64,000 nt of DNA from Asterias amurensis (Eukaryota; Echinodermata; Asteroidea; Forcipulatida; Asteriidae): the NCBI RefSeq assembly GCF_032118995.1, contig NC_092666.1:6956501-7020500 (forward strand), in the 5' to 3' direction. The notes under the pieces were generated by a model. The model was not told the origin of the DNA and searched no databases. It worked only from the letters and a program-made list of their open reading frames with translations. This document shows, in pieces, positions 54,668 to 64,000 of this stretch; positions within the stretch are counted from its first letter, which is position 1, and the number at the start of each line of letters is the position of its first letter. Both the position numbers and the translations under genes were made by a program.

Positions 54668-54889
54668 CATGGTTGTAATGCGGTACTTCGTTACGCACAT
54701 GAAGCTTTTACATACTTGCAATAAGGTACTTTATTGCAAGCATGTTATAATTACATGATTGTAATGAAGTACCTCATTACAAACATGCAATTTTTGTATG
54801 TGAATACATGAACTTGTATAGTACCTCGATACAAGTTTATTATGTATTCTGTCTACATACTTGTAATGAAGTACCTCATTTCAAGTATG
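54668..54889. repeat. Row of five ~34-bp palindromes centred on GTAC, copy 2
   Basis: Same row as at 6,226, but here the fifth palindrome is complete (54,860-54,885, core TTGTAATGAAGTACCTCATT). All five differ in sequence while keeping self-complementarity, for example GCAATAAGGTACTTTATTGC beside GTAATGAAGTACCTCATTAC. Confidence 0.87.
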
Positions 54890-54969
54890 TTGACAATATT
54901 TCTAAAAGCACATATACTTCCAAGAATGAATTAAACAGGCCAACGAAATGTGAAATCTACACAAACCTT

Positions 54970-55289
54970 TTTTTTTTATTGTAAGTGACATAATATCCAG
55001 CCTATGTGGCTCCATACTGCAGAAGGAAGGCTTCTTCATCACCATTCCACCTTGATCTTTCTTGTGCTTGTTGCTTGATGTCATCCATCTAACGCCAACT
55101 TGGTCTGTCTCTTCGTCTCATTCGTGTACGTGGGTTGCATTCTGTTGACAATGTGTTCATCTGTTGTCATGACGCCTTAGATGAGGTGGTGATGATGATG
55201 TTGTATGCTATGCTGATTTTAAATGGTACGGCATAAGGTGGCTCAGCATCTTGATGTGTCCAACTCAAAGTTGTTCGACTGCGTTAGTC
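54970..55289 (-). ncRNA. Terminal exon of minus-strand transcript, copy 2
   Basis: Counterpart of 6,505-6,835, with the acceptor at 55,290 and AATAAA at 54,975-54,980 preserved. No upstream coding exon is present beside this copy. Confidence 0.4.
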
Positions 55290-55552
55290 CTGTAATATGA
55301 TCAAAAACCGAAAAATAAACCAGTTAGATTGCGACTTGGATTTAAAGATCGAAGATTTGTGCATAATAGTAACAATAATGGCTTTTTATAAAGCATGCAT
55401 ATCCCTCACTCAGTGACGCTCCTGGCCCTTTAACAGTATTCGTGCAAGGTAAATGGGACTAACTTTAATTATGAGACCCAAGAAATGTCAATTTTATGCC
55501 CTTAATTGACTTCTAAACTTGAAAGTCAAGCTTAACTTAAAAGACATCTTAC

Positions 55553-55684
55553 CTTCATATTCCATTTGGGACCCTGGTATGTAGCTGCCTCAAGCCATGA
55601 TGTATCTCTCTCTCTCTGTACTGTGCTGTCACATCTTCATGGTCCAGGTTGACGGGATGGCTGGAAAGCAGTCGTCACAATCAT
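55553..55684 (-). ncRNA. Internal exon of minus-strand transcript, copy 2
   Basis: Counterpart of 7,100-7,231. Same 132-nt length, acceptor and donor. Confidence 0.42.
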
Positions 55685-55911
55685 CTGAAAGAAAATTACA
55701 ATGTACTACATAAGTACAAACCATATAAAGACATAGATCATCAGGGGCAAATTTCATAGAGATGCTTATAGGCACAAAAAGGATCCAAGCATAAAATAAT
55801 AGAGAACTGTTTTAGCAATATTTCTGCCTAAACAGCTCTATAAAATTGGTCCCAGATGATCATCACAGAACTACTGCTTAAAAAAATGCTTAAACTTACT
55901 TTTAAAGCACT

Positions 55912-57631
55912 TTTAAAGGCATTTATCGAAGAAAAGGAACCTTGTAGGGGATGGAACTTCAAACACCATTTGGGGGTCTAAACCAACATGTTTTCTACGA
56001 GGGACCAAGTGTTAAACCGAGAGCCCTTTAATTAACAAGATAATTTTCTAGCCATCTACCAATGTTTGATGTGCTTCAATCACATGGGATGATGGCTCGT
56101 AGTCAGGCACCCTCTGGGATGTGGCTCGTAGTCAGGCACCCTCTGGGATGTGGCTCGTAGTCGGGCACCCTCTGGGATGTGGCTCGTAGTCGGGCACCCT
56201 CTGGGATGTGGCTCGTAGTCAGGCACCCTCTGGGATGTGGCTTGTAGTCAGGCACCCTCTGGGATGTGGCTCGTAGTCAGGCACCCTCTGGGATGTGGCT
56301 CGTAGTCAGGCACCCTCTGGGATGTGGCTCGTAGTCGGGCACCCTCTGGGATGTGGCTCGTAGTCAGGCACCCTCTGGGATGTGGCTTGTAGTCAGGCAC
56401 CCTCTGGGATGTGGCTCGTAGTCAGGCACCCTCTGGGATGTGGCTTGTAGTCAGGCACTAAAAAGATTCACACAAAAAAACTTGGCTAGGGCAAGCACTT
56501 TTAAAGGCATTTATCGAAGGAAAGGAACCTTGTAGGGGATGGGACTTCCAACACCATTTGGGGGTCTAAACCACCATGCTTTGTAAGAGGGACCAAGTTT
56601 TAAACCGAGACCCAATGAATTAACAAGATCATTTTCTAGCCATCTACCAATGTTTGATGTGCTTCAATCACATGGGATGATGTCCTTTAGGCAGGCACCC
56701 TCTGGGATGTGGCTTGTAGTCAGGCACCCTCTGGGATGTGGCTCGTAGTCAGGCACCCTCTGGGATGTGGCTCGTAGTCAGGCACCCTCTGCGATGTGGC
56801 TTGTAGTCAGGCACCCTCTGGGATGTGGCTTGTAGTCAGGCACCCTCTGGGATGTGGCTTGTAGTCAGGCACCCTCTGGGATGTGGCTTGTAGTCAGGCA
56901 CTAAAAAGATTTAAAAAAAATTCGGCTAGGACAAGCACTTTTAAAGGCATTTATCGAAGGAAAGGAACCTTGTAGGGGATGGGACTTCCAACACCATTTG
57001 GGGGTCTAAACCACCATGCTTTGTAAGATGGACCAAGTTTTAAACCGAGACCCAATGAATTAACAAGATCATTTTCTAGCCATCTACCAATGTTTGATGA
57101 GCTTCAATCACACGGGATGATGTCCTTTAGGCAGGCACCCTCTGGGATGTGGCTTGTAGTCAGGCACCCTCTGGGATGTGGCTCGTAGTCAGGCACCCTC
57201 TAGGATGTGGCTCGTAGTCAGGCACTAAAAAAGATCCACACAAAAAAACTTGGTTAGGGCAAGCACTTTTAAAGGCATACATCAACGGAAAGACACCATG
57301 TAGGGGATGGGACTTCCAACACCATTTGAGGGTCTAAACCAAAAAGTTTTCTAAGAGGGACCAAGTCTTAAACCGAGACCCCTTGAATTAACAAGATCAT
57401 TTTCTAGCCATCTACCAATGTTTGATGTGCTTCAATCACATGGGATGATGTCCTTTAGGCAGGCACCCTCTGGGATGTGGCTTGTAGTCAGGCACCCTCT
57501 GGGATGTGGCTCGTAGTCAGGCACCCTCTGGGATTTGGCTCGTAGTCAGGCACCCTCTGGGATGTGGCTCGTAGTCAGGCACCCTCTGAGATGTGGCTCG
57601 TAGTCAGGCACCCTCTGCGATGTGGCTCGTA
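55912..57631 (+). repeat. 29-bp minisatellite in higher-order blocks, copy 2
   Basis: Same units and spacers as copy 1 with a different block make-up: the first block is longer (13 units from 56,094) and carries GTAGTCGGG variants. The array is cut at 57,631 by the tandem duplication join. Confidence 0.92.
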
Positions 57632-58000
57632 AAGATAAATGTAAGTTTGAATGAATAAAAACCTGGCAACACAAATTGAACATTTTAAAACTTACTATAG
57701 CTTAGACCTAATGGCAAAAGAAAACACTTCAAAGTAAAGTGATTGATAATTATGTTAATGAGCATTACCAGCAATGACATACGGATACTAAAAATAACAT
57801 AATGCCAGGGAGCTGATACACAGTCGAGTTATGATAATGCATTAAAGTTAATAAACTGCAAACTAAGAAAGCTTAGACGGAAGTTTTACTGAAAATTCAT
57901 GAAATTTATAAAAATCCATTCATAAATACCCAAGACAGTTTCGCTACTCCTATTGGTTGAGAGCGCTACACCTGAGGTGTTTAAATGGTTGAGAATGACC

Positions 58001-59321
58001 AGGGCCCAATTTTATGGCTCTGCTTACCGCCGAATTCCGCGCTTACCATCACGATTCCCCGCTTACGTGCAAGCGCCAAATTTCTGAGGTAGGCTTTTAA
58101 GCGTAGAATGCCTAGAAGCGTGGAGTAGGCTTGCGCAAAAGCCAAAATTCGTCGCAAGCCCGTGAAATACACTTGCCATATACACAGAATTCACTGCTTC
58201 CGTAAGCACTGATTCTTTGCTTACGGCAAGCAGAGCCATGATATTGGGCCCAGCTGGAGCTGTTTATAACCAGCTTTCTTGCTAGCCTTTTAAGCAGAGA
58301 ATGCATAGAAACGTGGAGTTACCATCACGATTCCCCGCTTACGTGCAAGCGCCAAATTTCTGAGGTAGGCTTTTAAGCGTAGAATGCTTAGAAACGTGGA
58401 GTAGGCATGCGCAAAAGCCAAAATACGCCGCTAACTTGTGAAATACGCTTGCCGTATACACATAATTCCCTGCTTCCGTAAGCGCTGATTCTCTGCTTAT
58501 CGTAAGCAGTGTTATGAAATTGGGCCCAGCTGGAGCTGTTTATAACCGGCTTTATGTGCTAGCCTTTAAAGCGTAGAATGCCTAGAAACATGGAGTAGGC
58601 ACGCACAAAAGCCAAAATTTGCCGCTAACCCGTGAAATATGCTTGCTGTATACACAGAATTCCCTGCTTCCGTAAGCGCTGATTCTCTGCTTATCGTAAG
58701 CAGTGCCATGAAATTGGGCCCAGCTGGAGCTGTTTATAACCGGCTTTATGTGCTAGCCTTTAAAGCGTAGAATGCCTAGAAACATGGAGTTAGGCACGCA
58801 CAAAAGCCAAAATTTGCCGCTAACCCGTGAAATATGCTTGCTGTATACACAGAATTCCCTGCTTCGGAGAGCGCTGATTCTCTGCTTACTGTAAGCAGTG
58901 CCATGAAATTGGGCCCAGCTGGAGCTGTTTATAACCGGTTTTATGTGCTAGCCTTTCAAGCGTAGAATGCCTAGAAACGTCATGCGCAAAAGCCAAAATT
59001 CGCCGCTAACCAGTGAAATACGCTTGCCGTATACACAGAATTCCCTGCTACCGTAAGCGCTGATTCTCTGCCTACCGTAAGCAGTGCCATGAAATTGGGC
59101 CCAGCTGGAGCCGTTTATAACCGGATTTCATTGCTAGCCTTTTAAGCGCAGAATGCCTAGAAATGTGGAGTAGGCACGCGCAAAAGCCAAAATTTTCCGC
59201 TAACCTGTGAAGTACGCTTGCCGTATACACAGAATTCCCTGCTTCGGTAAGCACTGATTCTCTGCTTACTGTAAGCAGAGCCATGAAATTGGGCCCAGCT
59301 GGAGCTGTTTATAACCGGCTG
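58001..59321 (+). repeat. ~190-bp tandem array, copy 3
   Basis: Repeat of the copy 2 array 6,963 bp downstream, with the same number of units. Confidence 0.88.
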
Positions 59322-59986
59322 GCTTCCGCGTGTCAGGCTTGCACGTACGCCAATATACTCATGCCAAACACGCAATTCATAGCTTTTAGTAACAGGGCGT
59401 AATGTAAGTGCGCACACATATCTATTTCTAAGCGCGCTTTTTAACAAAAGGGCATTACTATTAATGGGAATAAAAGATTAGTGACTTGTTCTTAAACGTA
59501 TGTTGCTGTGCAATAAAGGCCCTCGCCATCTGCTCGGGCCTTTATCACCTGGCAATGACCCTGCTGGTTTTAAAAGGCCAATAAAGAACTCGTCGCTTCC
59601 CTTTTGTTCCCCTATCAAACGTCCATCAATTGAACAGATAAACAGTTCTTGAACTTGGTTCATGATCTGCTCTAATGAACATGTTATGAACTGTTTTAGG
59701 CATGGTCATTGACTGATCATGAACATTCTTGAAAGTTCATCGAGCCTGATGGGGTTACTGGTTAAATGCATAGAGCTATATATACATACGTATATACAGC
59801 TGTATTGTTTGATGACAATTAGTTAACAACAGGGTGGACCACGTGAAGGTTGTCATCTCCCACCCCACAAAAGGGATCGTAATAAATTTGAGTGTGTAAC
59901 CACTACAACAATTGCTTATTTGTAATGTTACCCCTCTCTGAAAATTATTTATCACTATTATTTTATATTGTTATTATAATATAAAA

Positions 59987-61265
59987 TCTTGTTAATGAGT
60001 ACTCTACTCTGCTAAGACAATGCCATGACCTTTGTAATTATTAAACCTTGTTAATGAGTACTCTATACAGCTAAGACAATGTCATGACCTTTGTAATTAT
60101 AAAACCTTGTCAATGAGTACTCTATACAGCTAAGACAATGTCATTACCTTTGTAATTAGAAAAACCTTGTTAATGAGTACTCTATACAGATAATGTCATG
60201 ACCTTTGAAATTATTCAACCTTGTTAATGAGTACTCTATACAGCTAAACAATGTCAATAGCTGTGTAACTAAATAACCTCGTTAATGAGTACCCTATGAC
60301 ATTGTCAACACCTTTGTAGTTTAATCACCTCGTTAATGAGTACTCTATGACAATGTCATTCCCTTTGTAATTAATTAACCTCGTTAATGAGTACTCTATG
60401 ACATTGTCATTCCCTTTGTAATTAAATAACCTCGTTAATGAGTACTCTATGACATTGTCATTCCCTTTGTAATTAATTAACCTCGTTAATGAGTACTCTA
60501 TGACATTGTCATTCCCTTTGTAATTAAATAACCTCGTTAATGAGTACCCTATGACATTGTCAATACCTTTGTAATTAAATCATCTCATTGGTGAGTACTC
60601 TATGACATTGCCATTCCCTTTGTAATTAATTAACCTCGTTAATGAGTTCTCTATGACATTGTCATCACCTTTGTAATTAATATAACCTCGTTAATGAGTA
60701 CTCTATGACATTGTCAATACCTTTGTAATTAAATCATCTCATTGGTGAGTACTCTATGACATTGCCGTTCCCTTTGTAATTATTTAACCTCGTTAATGAG
60801 TTCTCTATGACATTGTCATCACCTTTGTAATTATATAACCTCGTTAATGAGTACTCTATGACATTGTCATTCCCTTTGTAATTAATTAACCTTGTTAATG
60901 AGTATTCTATGACATTGTCATCACCTTTGTTATTAATTTACCTCGTTAATGAGTACCCTATGACATTGTCAATACCTTTGTAATTAAATCACCTCTTTAA
61001 TGAGTACTATATGACATTGTCATGACCTTTGTAATTAAATAACCTCGTTAATGAGTACTCTGTGACATTATCATTCCCTTTGTAATTAATTAACCTCGTT
61101 AATGAGTACTCTATGACATTGTCATAACCTTTGTAATTAAATAACCTCGTTAATGAGTACTCTATGACATTGTCATTCCCTTTGTAATTAAATAACCTTG
61201 TTAATGAGTACCCTATGACATTGTCATGACCCTTGTACTTAAATAAACTCGTTTAATGAGTACTC
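59987..61265 (+). repeat. 51-bp minisatellite, copy 3
   Basis: Repeat of the copy 2 array at +6,963, with the same unit order where compared. Confidence 0.92.
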
Positions 61266-61630
61266 TTAACCAACCTCCATTTTCACACGACACAATGGCA
61301 TGACCTTTCACATTAAAAGCTTTATTCAGAGTTACCAACAACAAAGTATGGTGGCCACCGTGTAAGCTACCCCAGAACAAATACCATGTAAACAATTAGA
61401 CTTATAAATAATTGATAGACAGAATGACACATTACAAAAGTTACATTTTATATTTGATTCATTATTCAAATTAAGTAGTAACAATACAAAACTTAATGTC
61501 TAATAAACACTCAAACAAACTCATTAAAACAAATTCTCTTTTTATTTGTTATGAATTTACTATAAATAAAATTATGTTGTTTCGTATTTTGTAATTAGCA
61601 AACTGCATTACAAATTAACTTAACTTGTTT

Positions 61631-61852
61631 CATGGTTGTAATGCGGTACTTCGTTACGCACATGAAGCTTTTACATACTTGCAATAAGGTACTTTATTGC
61701 AAGCATGTTATAATTACATGATTGTAATGAAGTACCTCATTACAAACATGCAATTTTTGTATGTGAATACATGAACTTGTATAGTACCTCGATACAAGTT
61801 TATTATGTATTCTGTCTACATACTTGTAATGAAGTACCTCATTTCAAGTATG
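61631..61852. repeat. Row of five ~34-bp palindromes centred on GTAC, copy 3
   Basis: Repeat of the copy 2 row at +6,963, with all five palindromes present. Confidence 0.87.
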
Positions 61853-61932
61853 TTGACAATATTTCTAAAAGCACATATACTTCCAAGAATGAATTAAACA
61901 GGCCAACGAAATGTGAAATCTACACAAACCTT

Positions 61933-62252
61933 TTTTTTTTATTGTAAGTGACATAATATCCAGCCTATGTGGCTCCATACTGCAGAAGGAAGGCTTCTTC
62001 ATCACCATTCCACCTTGATCTTTCTTGTGCTTGTTGCTTGATGTCATCCATCTAACGCCAACTTGGTCTGTCTCTTCGTCTCATTCGTGTACGTGGGTTG
62101 CATTCTGTTGACAATGTGTTCATCTGTTGTCATGACGCCTTAGATGAGGTGGTGATGATGATGTTGTATGCTATGCTGATTTTAAATGGTACGGCATAAG
62201 GTGGCTCAGCATCTTGATGTGTCCAACTCAAAGTTGTTCGACTGCGTTAGTC
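61933..62252 (-). ncRNA. Terminal exon of minus-strand transcript, copy 3
   Basis: Repeat of the copy 2 exon at +6,963, splice acceptor and AATAAA intact. Confidence 0.4.
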
Positions 62253-62515
62253 CTGTAATATGATCAAAAACCGAAAAATAAACCAGTTAGATTGCGACTT
62301 GGATTTAAAGATCGAAGATTTGTGCATAATAGTAACAATAATGGCTTTTTATAAAGCATGCATATCCCTCACTCAGTGACGCTCCTGGCCCTTTAACAGT
62401 ATTCGTGCAAGGTAAATGGGACTAACTTTAATTATGAGACCCAAGAAATGTCAATTTTATGCCCTTAATTGACTTCTAAACTTGAAAGTCAAGCTTAACT
62501 TAAAAGACATCTTAC

Positions 62516-62647
62516 CTTCATATTCCATTTGGGACCCTGGTATGTAGCTGCCTCAAGCCATGATGTATCTCTCTCTCTCTGTACTGTGCTGTCACATCTT
62601 CATGGTCCAGGTTGACGGGATGGCTGGAAAGCAGTCGTCACAATCAT
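62516..62647 (-). ncRNA. Internal exon of minus-strand transcript, copy 3
   Basis: Repeat of the copy 2 exon at +6,963, with both splice sites intact. Confidence 0.42.
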
Positions 62648-62874
62648 CTGAAAGAAAATTACAATGTACTACATAAGTACAAACCATATAAAGAAATAGA
62701 TCATCAGGGGCAAATTTCATAGAGATGCTTATAGGCACAAAAAGGATCCAAGCATAAAATAATAGAGAACTGTTTTAGCAATATTTCTGCCTAAACAGCT
62801 CTATAAAATTGGTCCCAGATGATCATCACAGAACTACTGCTTAAAAAAATGCTTAAACTTACTTTTAAAGCACT

Positions 62875-64000
62875 TTTAAAGGCATTTATCGAAGAAAAGG
62901 AACCTTGTAGGGGATGGAACTTCAAACACCATTTGGGGGTCTAAACCAACATGTTTTCTACGAGGGACCAAGTGTTAAACCGAGAGCCCTTTAATTAACA
63001 AGATAATTTTCTAGCCATCTACCAATGTTTGATGTGCTTCAATCACATGGGATGATGGCTCGTAGTCAGGCACCCTCTGGGATGTGGCTCGTAGTCAGGC
63101 ACCCTCTGGGATGTGGCTCGTAGTCGGGCACCCTCTGGGATGTGGCTCGTAGTCGGGCACCCTCTGGGATGTGGCTCGTAGTCAGGCACCCTCTGGGATG
63201 TGGCTTGTAGTCAGGCACCCTCTGGGATGTGGCTCGTAGTCAGGCACCCTCTGGGATGTGGCTCGTAGTCAGGCACCCTCTGGGATGTGGCTCGTAGTCG
63301 GGCACCCTCTGGGATGTGGCTCGTAGTCAGGCACCCTCTGGGATGTGGCTTGTAGTCAGGCACCCTCTGGGATGTGGCTCGTAGTCAGGCACCCTCTGGG
63401 ATGTGGCTTGTAGTCAGGCACTAAAAAGATTCACACAAAAAAACTTGGCTAGGGCAAGCACTTTTAAAGGCATTTATCGAAGGAAAGGAACCTTGTAGGG
63501 GATGGGACTTCCAACACCATTTGGGGGTCTAAACCACCATGCTTTGTAAGAGGGACCAAGTTTTAAACCGAGACCCAATGAATTAACAAGATCATTTTCT
63601 AGCCATCTACCAATGTTTGATGTGCTTCAATCACATGGGATGATGTCCTTTAGGCAGGCACCCTCTGGGATGTGGCTTGTAGTCAGGCACCCTCTGGGAT
63701 GTGGCTCGTAGTCAGGCACCCTCTGGGATGTGGCTCGTAGTCAGGCACCCTCTGCGATGTGGCTTGTAGTCAGGCACCCTCTGGGATGTGGCTTGTAGTC
63801 AGGCACCCTCTGGGATGTGGCTTGTAGTCAGGCACCCTCTGGGATGTGGCTTGTAGTCAGGCACTAAAAAGATTTAAAAAAAATTCGGCTAGGACAAGCA
63901 CTTTTAAAGGCATTTATCGAAGGAAAGGAACCTTGTAGGGGATGGGACTTCCAACACCATTTGGGGGTCTAAACCACCATGCTTTGTAAGATGGACCAAG
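62875..64000 (+). repeat. 29-bp minisatellite, copy 3 (cut by window end)
   Basis: Repeat of the copy 2 array at +6,963, including the GTAGTCGGG variants. It continues past the window. Confidence 0.92.

Larger units (their letters stand above)
48115..57631 (+). repeat. Segmental duplication, copy 2 (direct)
   Basis: Matches copy 1 from its first base, with an offset of 48,114 rising to about 48,442 after array expansions. Relative to copy 1 it has one extra ~190-bp unit (near 51.6-51.8 kb), several extra longer units at the start of the 51-bp minisatellite, a complete fifth palindrome near 54.87 kb, and a shorter 29-bp array. It ends abruptly inside the 29-bp array at 57,631. It lacks the 5' exon that flanks copy 1 at 10.4-10.56 kb. 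Confidence 0.93.
50669..57631 (+). repeat. 6,963-bp tandem duplication, first unit
   Basis: Every landmark in this block recurs exactly 6,963 bp downstream (51,018 to 57,981; 52,109 to 59,072; 54,250 to 61,213; 54,902 to 61,865). The unit runs from the AAGATAAATG that follows TGATTTCATG to a partial 29-bp minisatellite unit ending CTCGTA. I see no direct repeat at the unit ends, so the join looks blunt. Confidence 0.95.
57632..64000 (+). repeat. 6,963-bp tandem duplication, second unit (cut by window end)
   Basis: Near-identical repeat of the block starting at 50,669. I noticed one substitution, ...AAAGACATAG at 55.73 kb against ...AAAGAAATAG at 62.69 kb, and no indels at the landmarks I compared. 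The window ends before the unit is complete, so further copies may follow. The very low divergence points to a very young duplication or an assembly duplication. Confidence 0.94.

Noticed and set aside
1-64000. LTR retroelement, endogenous virus or Polinton
   Set aside because: No long direct LTR pair, and no recognisable protease, integrase, capsid, envelope or protein-primed polymerase sequence. The only reverse transcriptases are LINE type.

Overview
The window looks like non-coding, repeat-dense DNA from an invertebrate deuterostome. An echinoderm, most likely a sea star, is my best guess. This rests on the look of the repeats (TTAA-target hairpin transposons starting AAGGCAGTGGACAC, tRNA-headed SINEs ending in TTA repeats, GGGCCCAATTTCATGGC inverted-end units) and on metazoan-type splice sites. 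It is recognition by memory, not a search. There are no bacterial operons and no long intact host genes. Open frames above 60 codons are almost all chance frames inside repeats; the only long protein frame is a LINE reverse transcriptase on the minus strand near 43-44.5 kb.

Layout. Positions 1 to about 9,900 form segmental-duplication copy 1. It holds a diverged tandem array with two hairpin MITEs (0.4-2.0 kb), a ~190-bp array (2.9-4.05 kb), a 51-bp minisatellite (4.7-5.86 kb), a row of palindromes centred on GTAC (6.2-6.44 kb), two probable 3' exons of a minus-strand transcript (6.5-7.2 kb), and a 29-bp minisatellite in higher-order blocks (7.46-9.89 kb). Next to it, 9.84-10.56 kb carries two phase-matched minus-strand exons for a small, apparently secreted protein whose second exon runs into the minisatellite. 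Positions 10-48 kb are a unique core: an AT-rich stretch, a 653-bp tandem repeat (13.7-15.9 kb), inverted repeats and MITEs (16-26.6 kb), a C-rich satellite (26.84-29.93 kb), more MITEs, LINE fragments and SINEs (30-38 kb), the same C-rich satellite again with a LINE inserted (41.57-45.12 kb), and a 2-kb TTAA element (45.35-47.38 kb). Small exon candidates on the minus strand lie through this core; three of them (41.26, 40.27 and 36.44 kb) join in compatible phase.

From 48,115 the sequence of copy 1 returns in the same orientation (copy 2). From 50,669 a 6,963-bp block is tandemly repeated almost without change (copy 2 50,669-57,631; copy 3 57,632 to the window end, still inside the repeat).

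How it fits together: the window records repeated duplication of a block rich in tandem repeats and palindromes, carrying 3' exons away from their 5' exon. No function is claimed for the unidentified proteins. I recognised no LTR element, retrovirus or Polinton.
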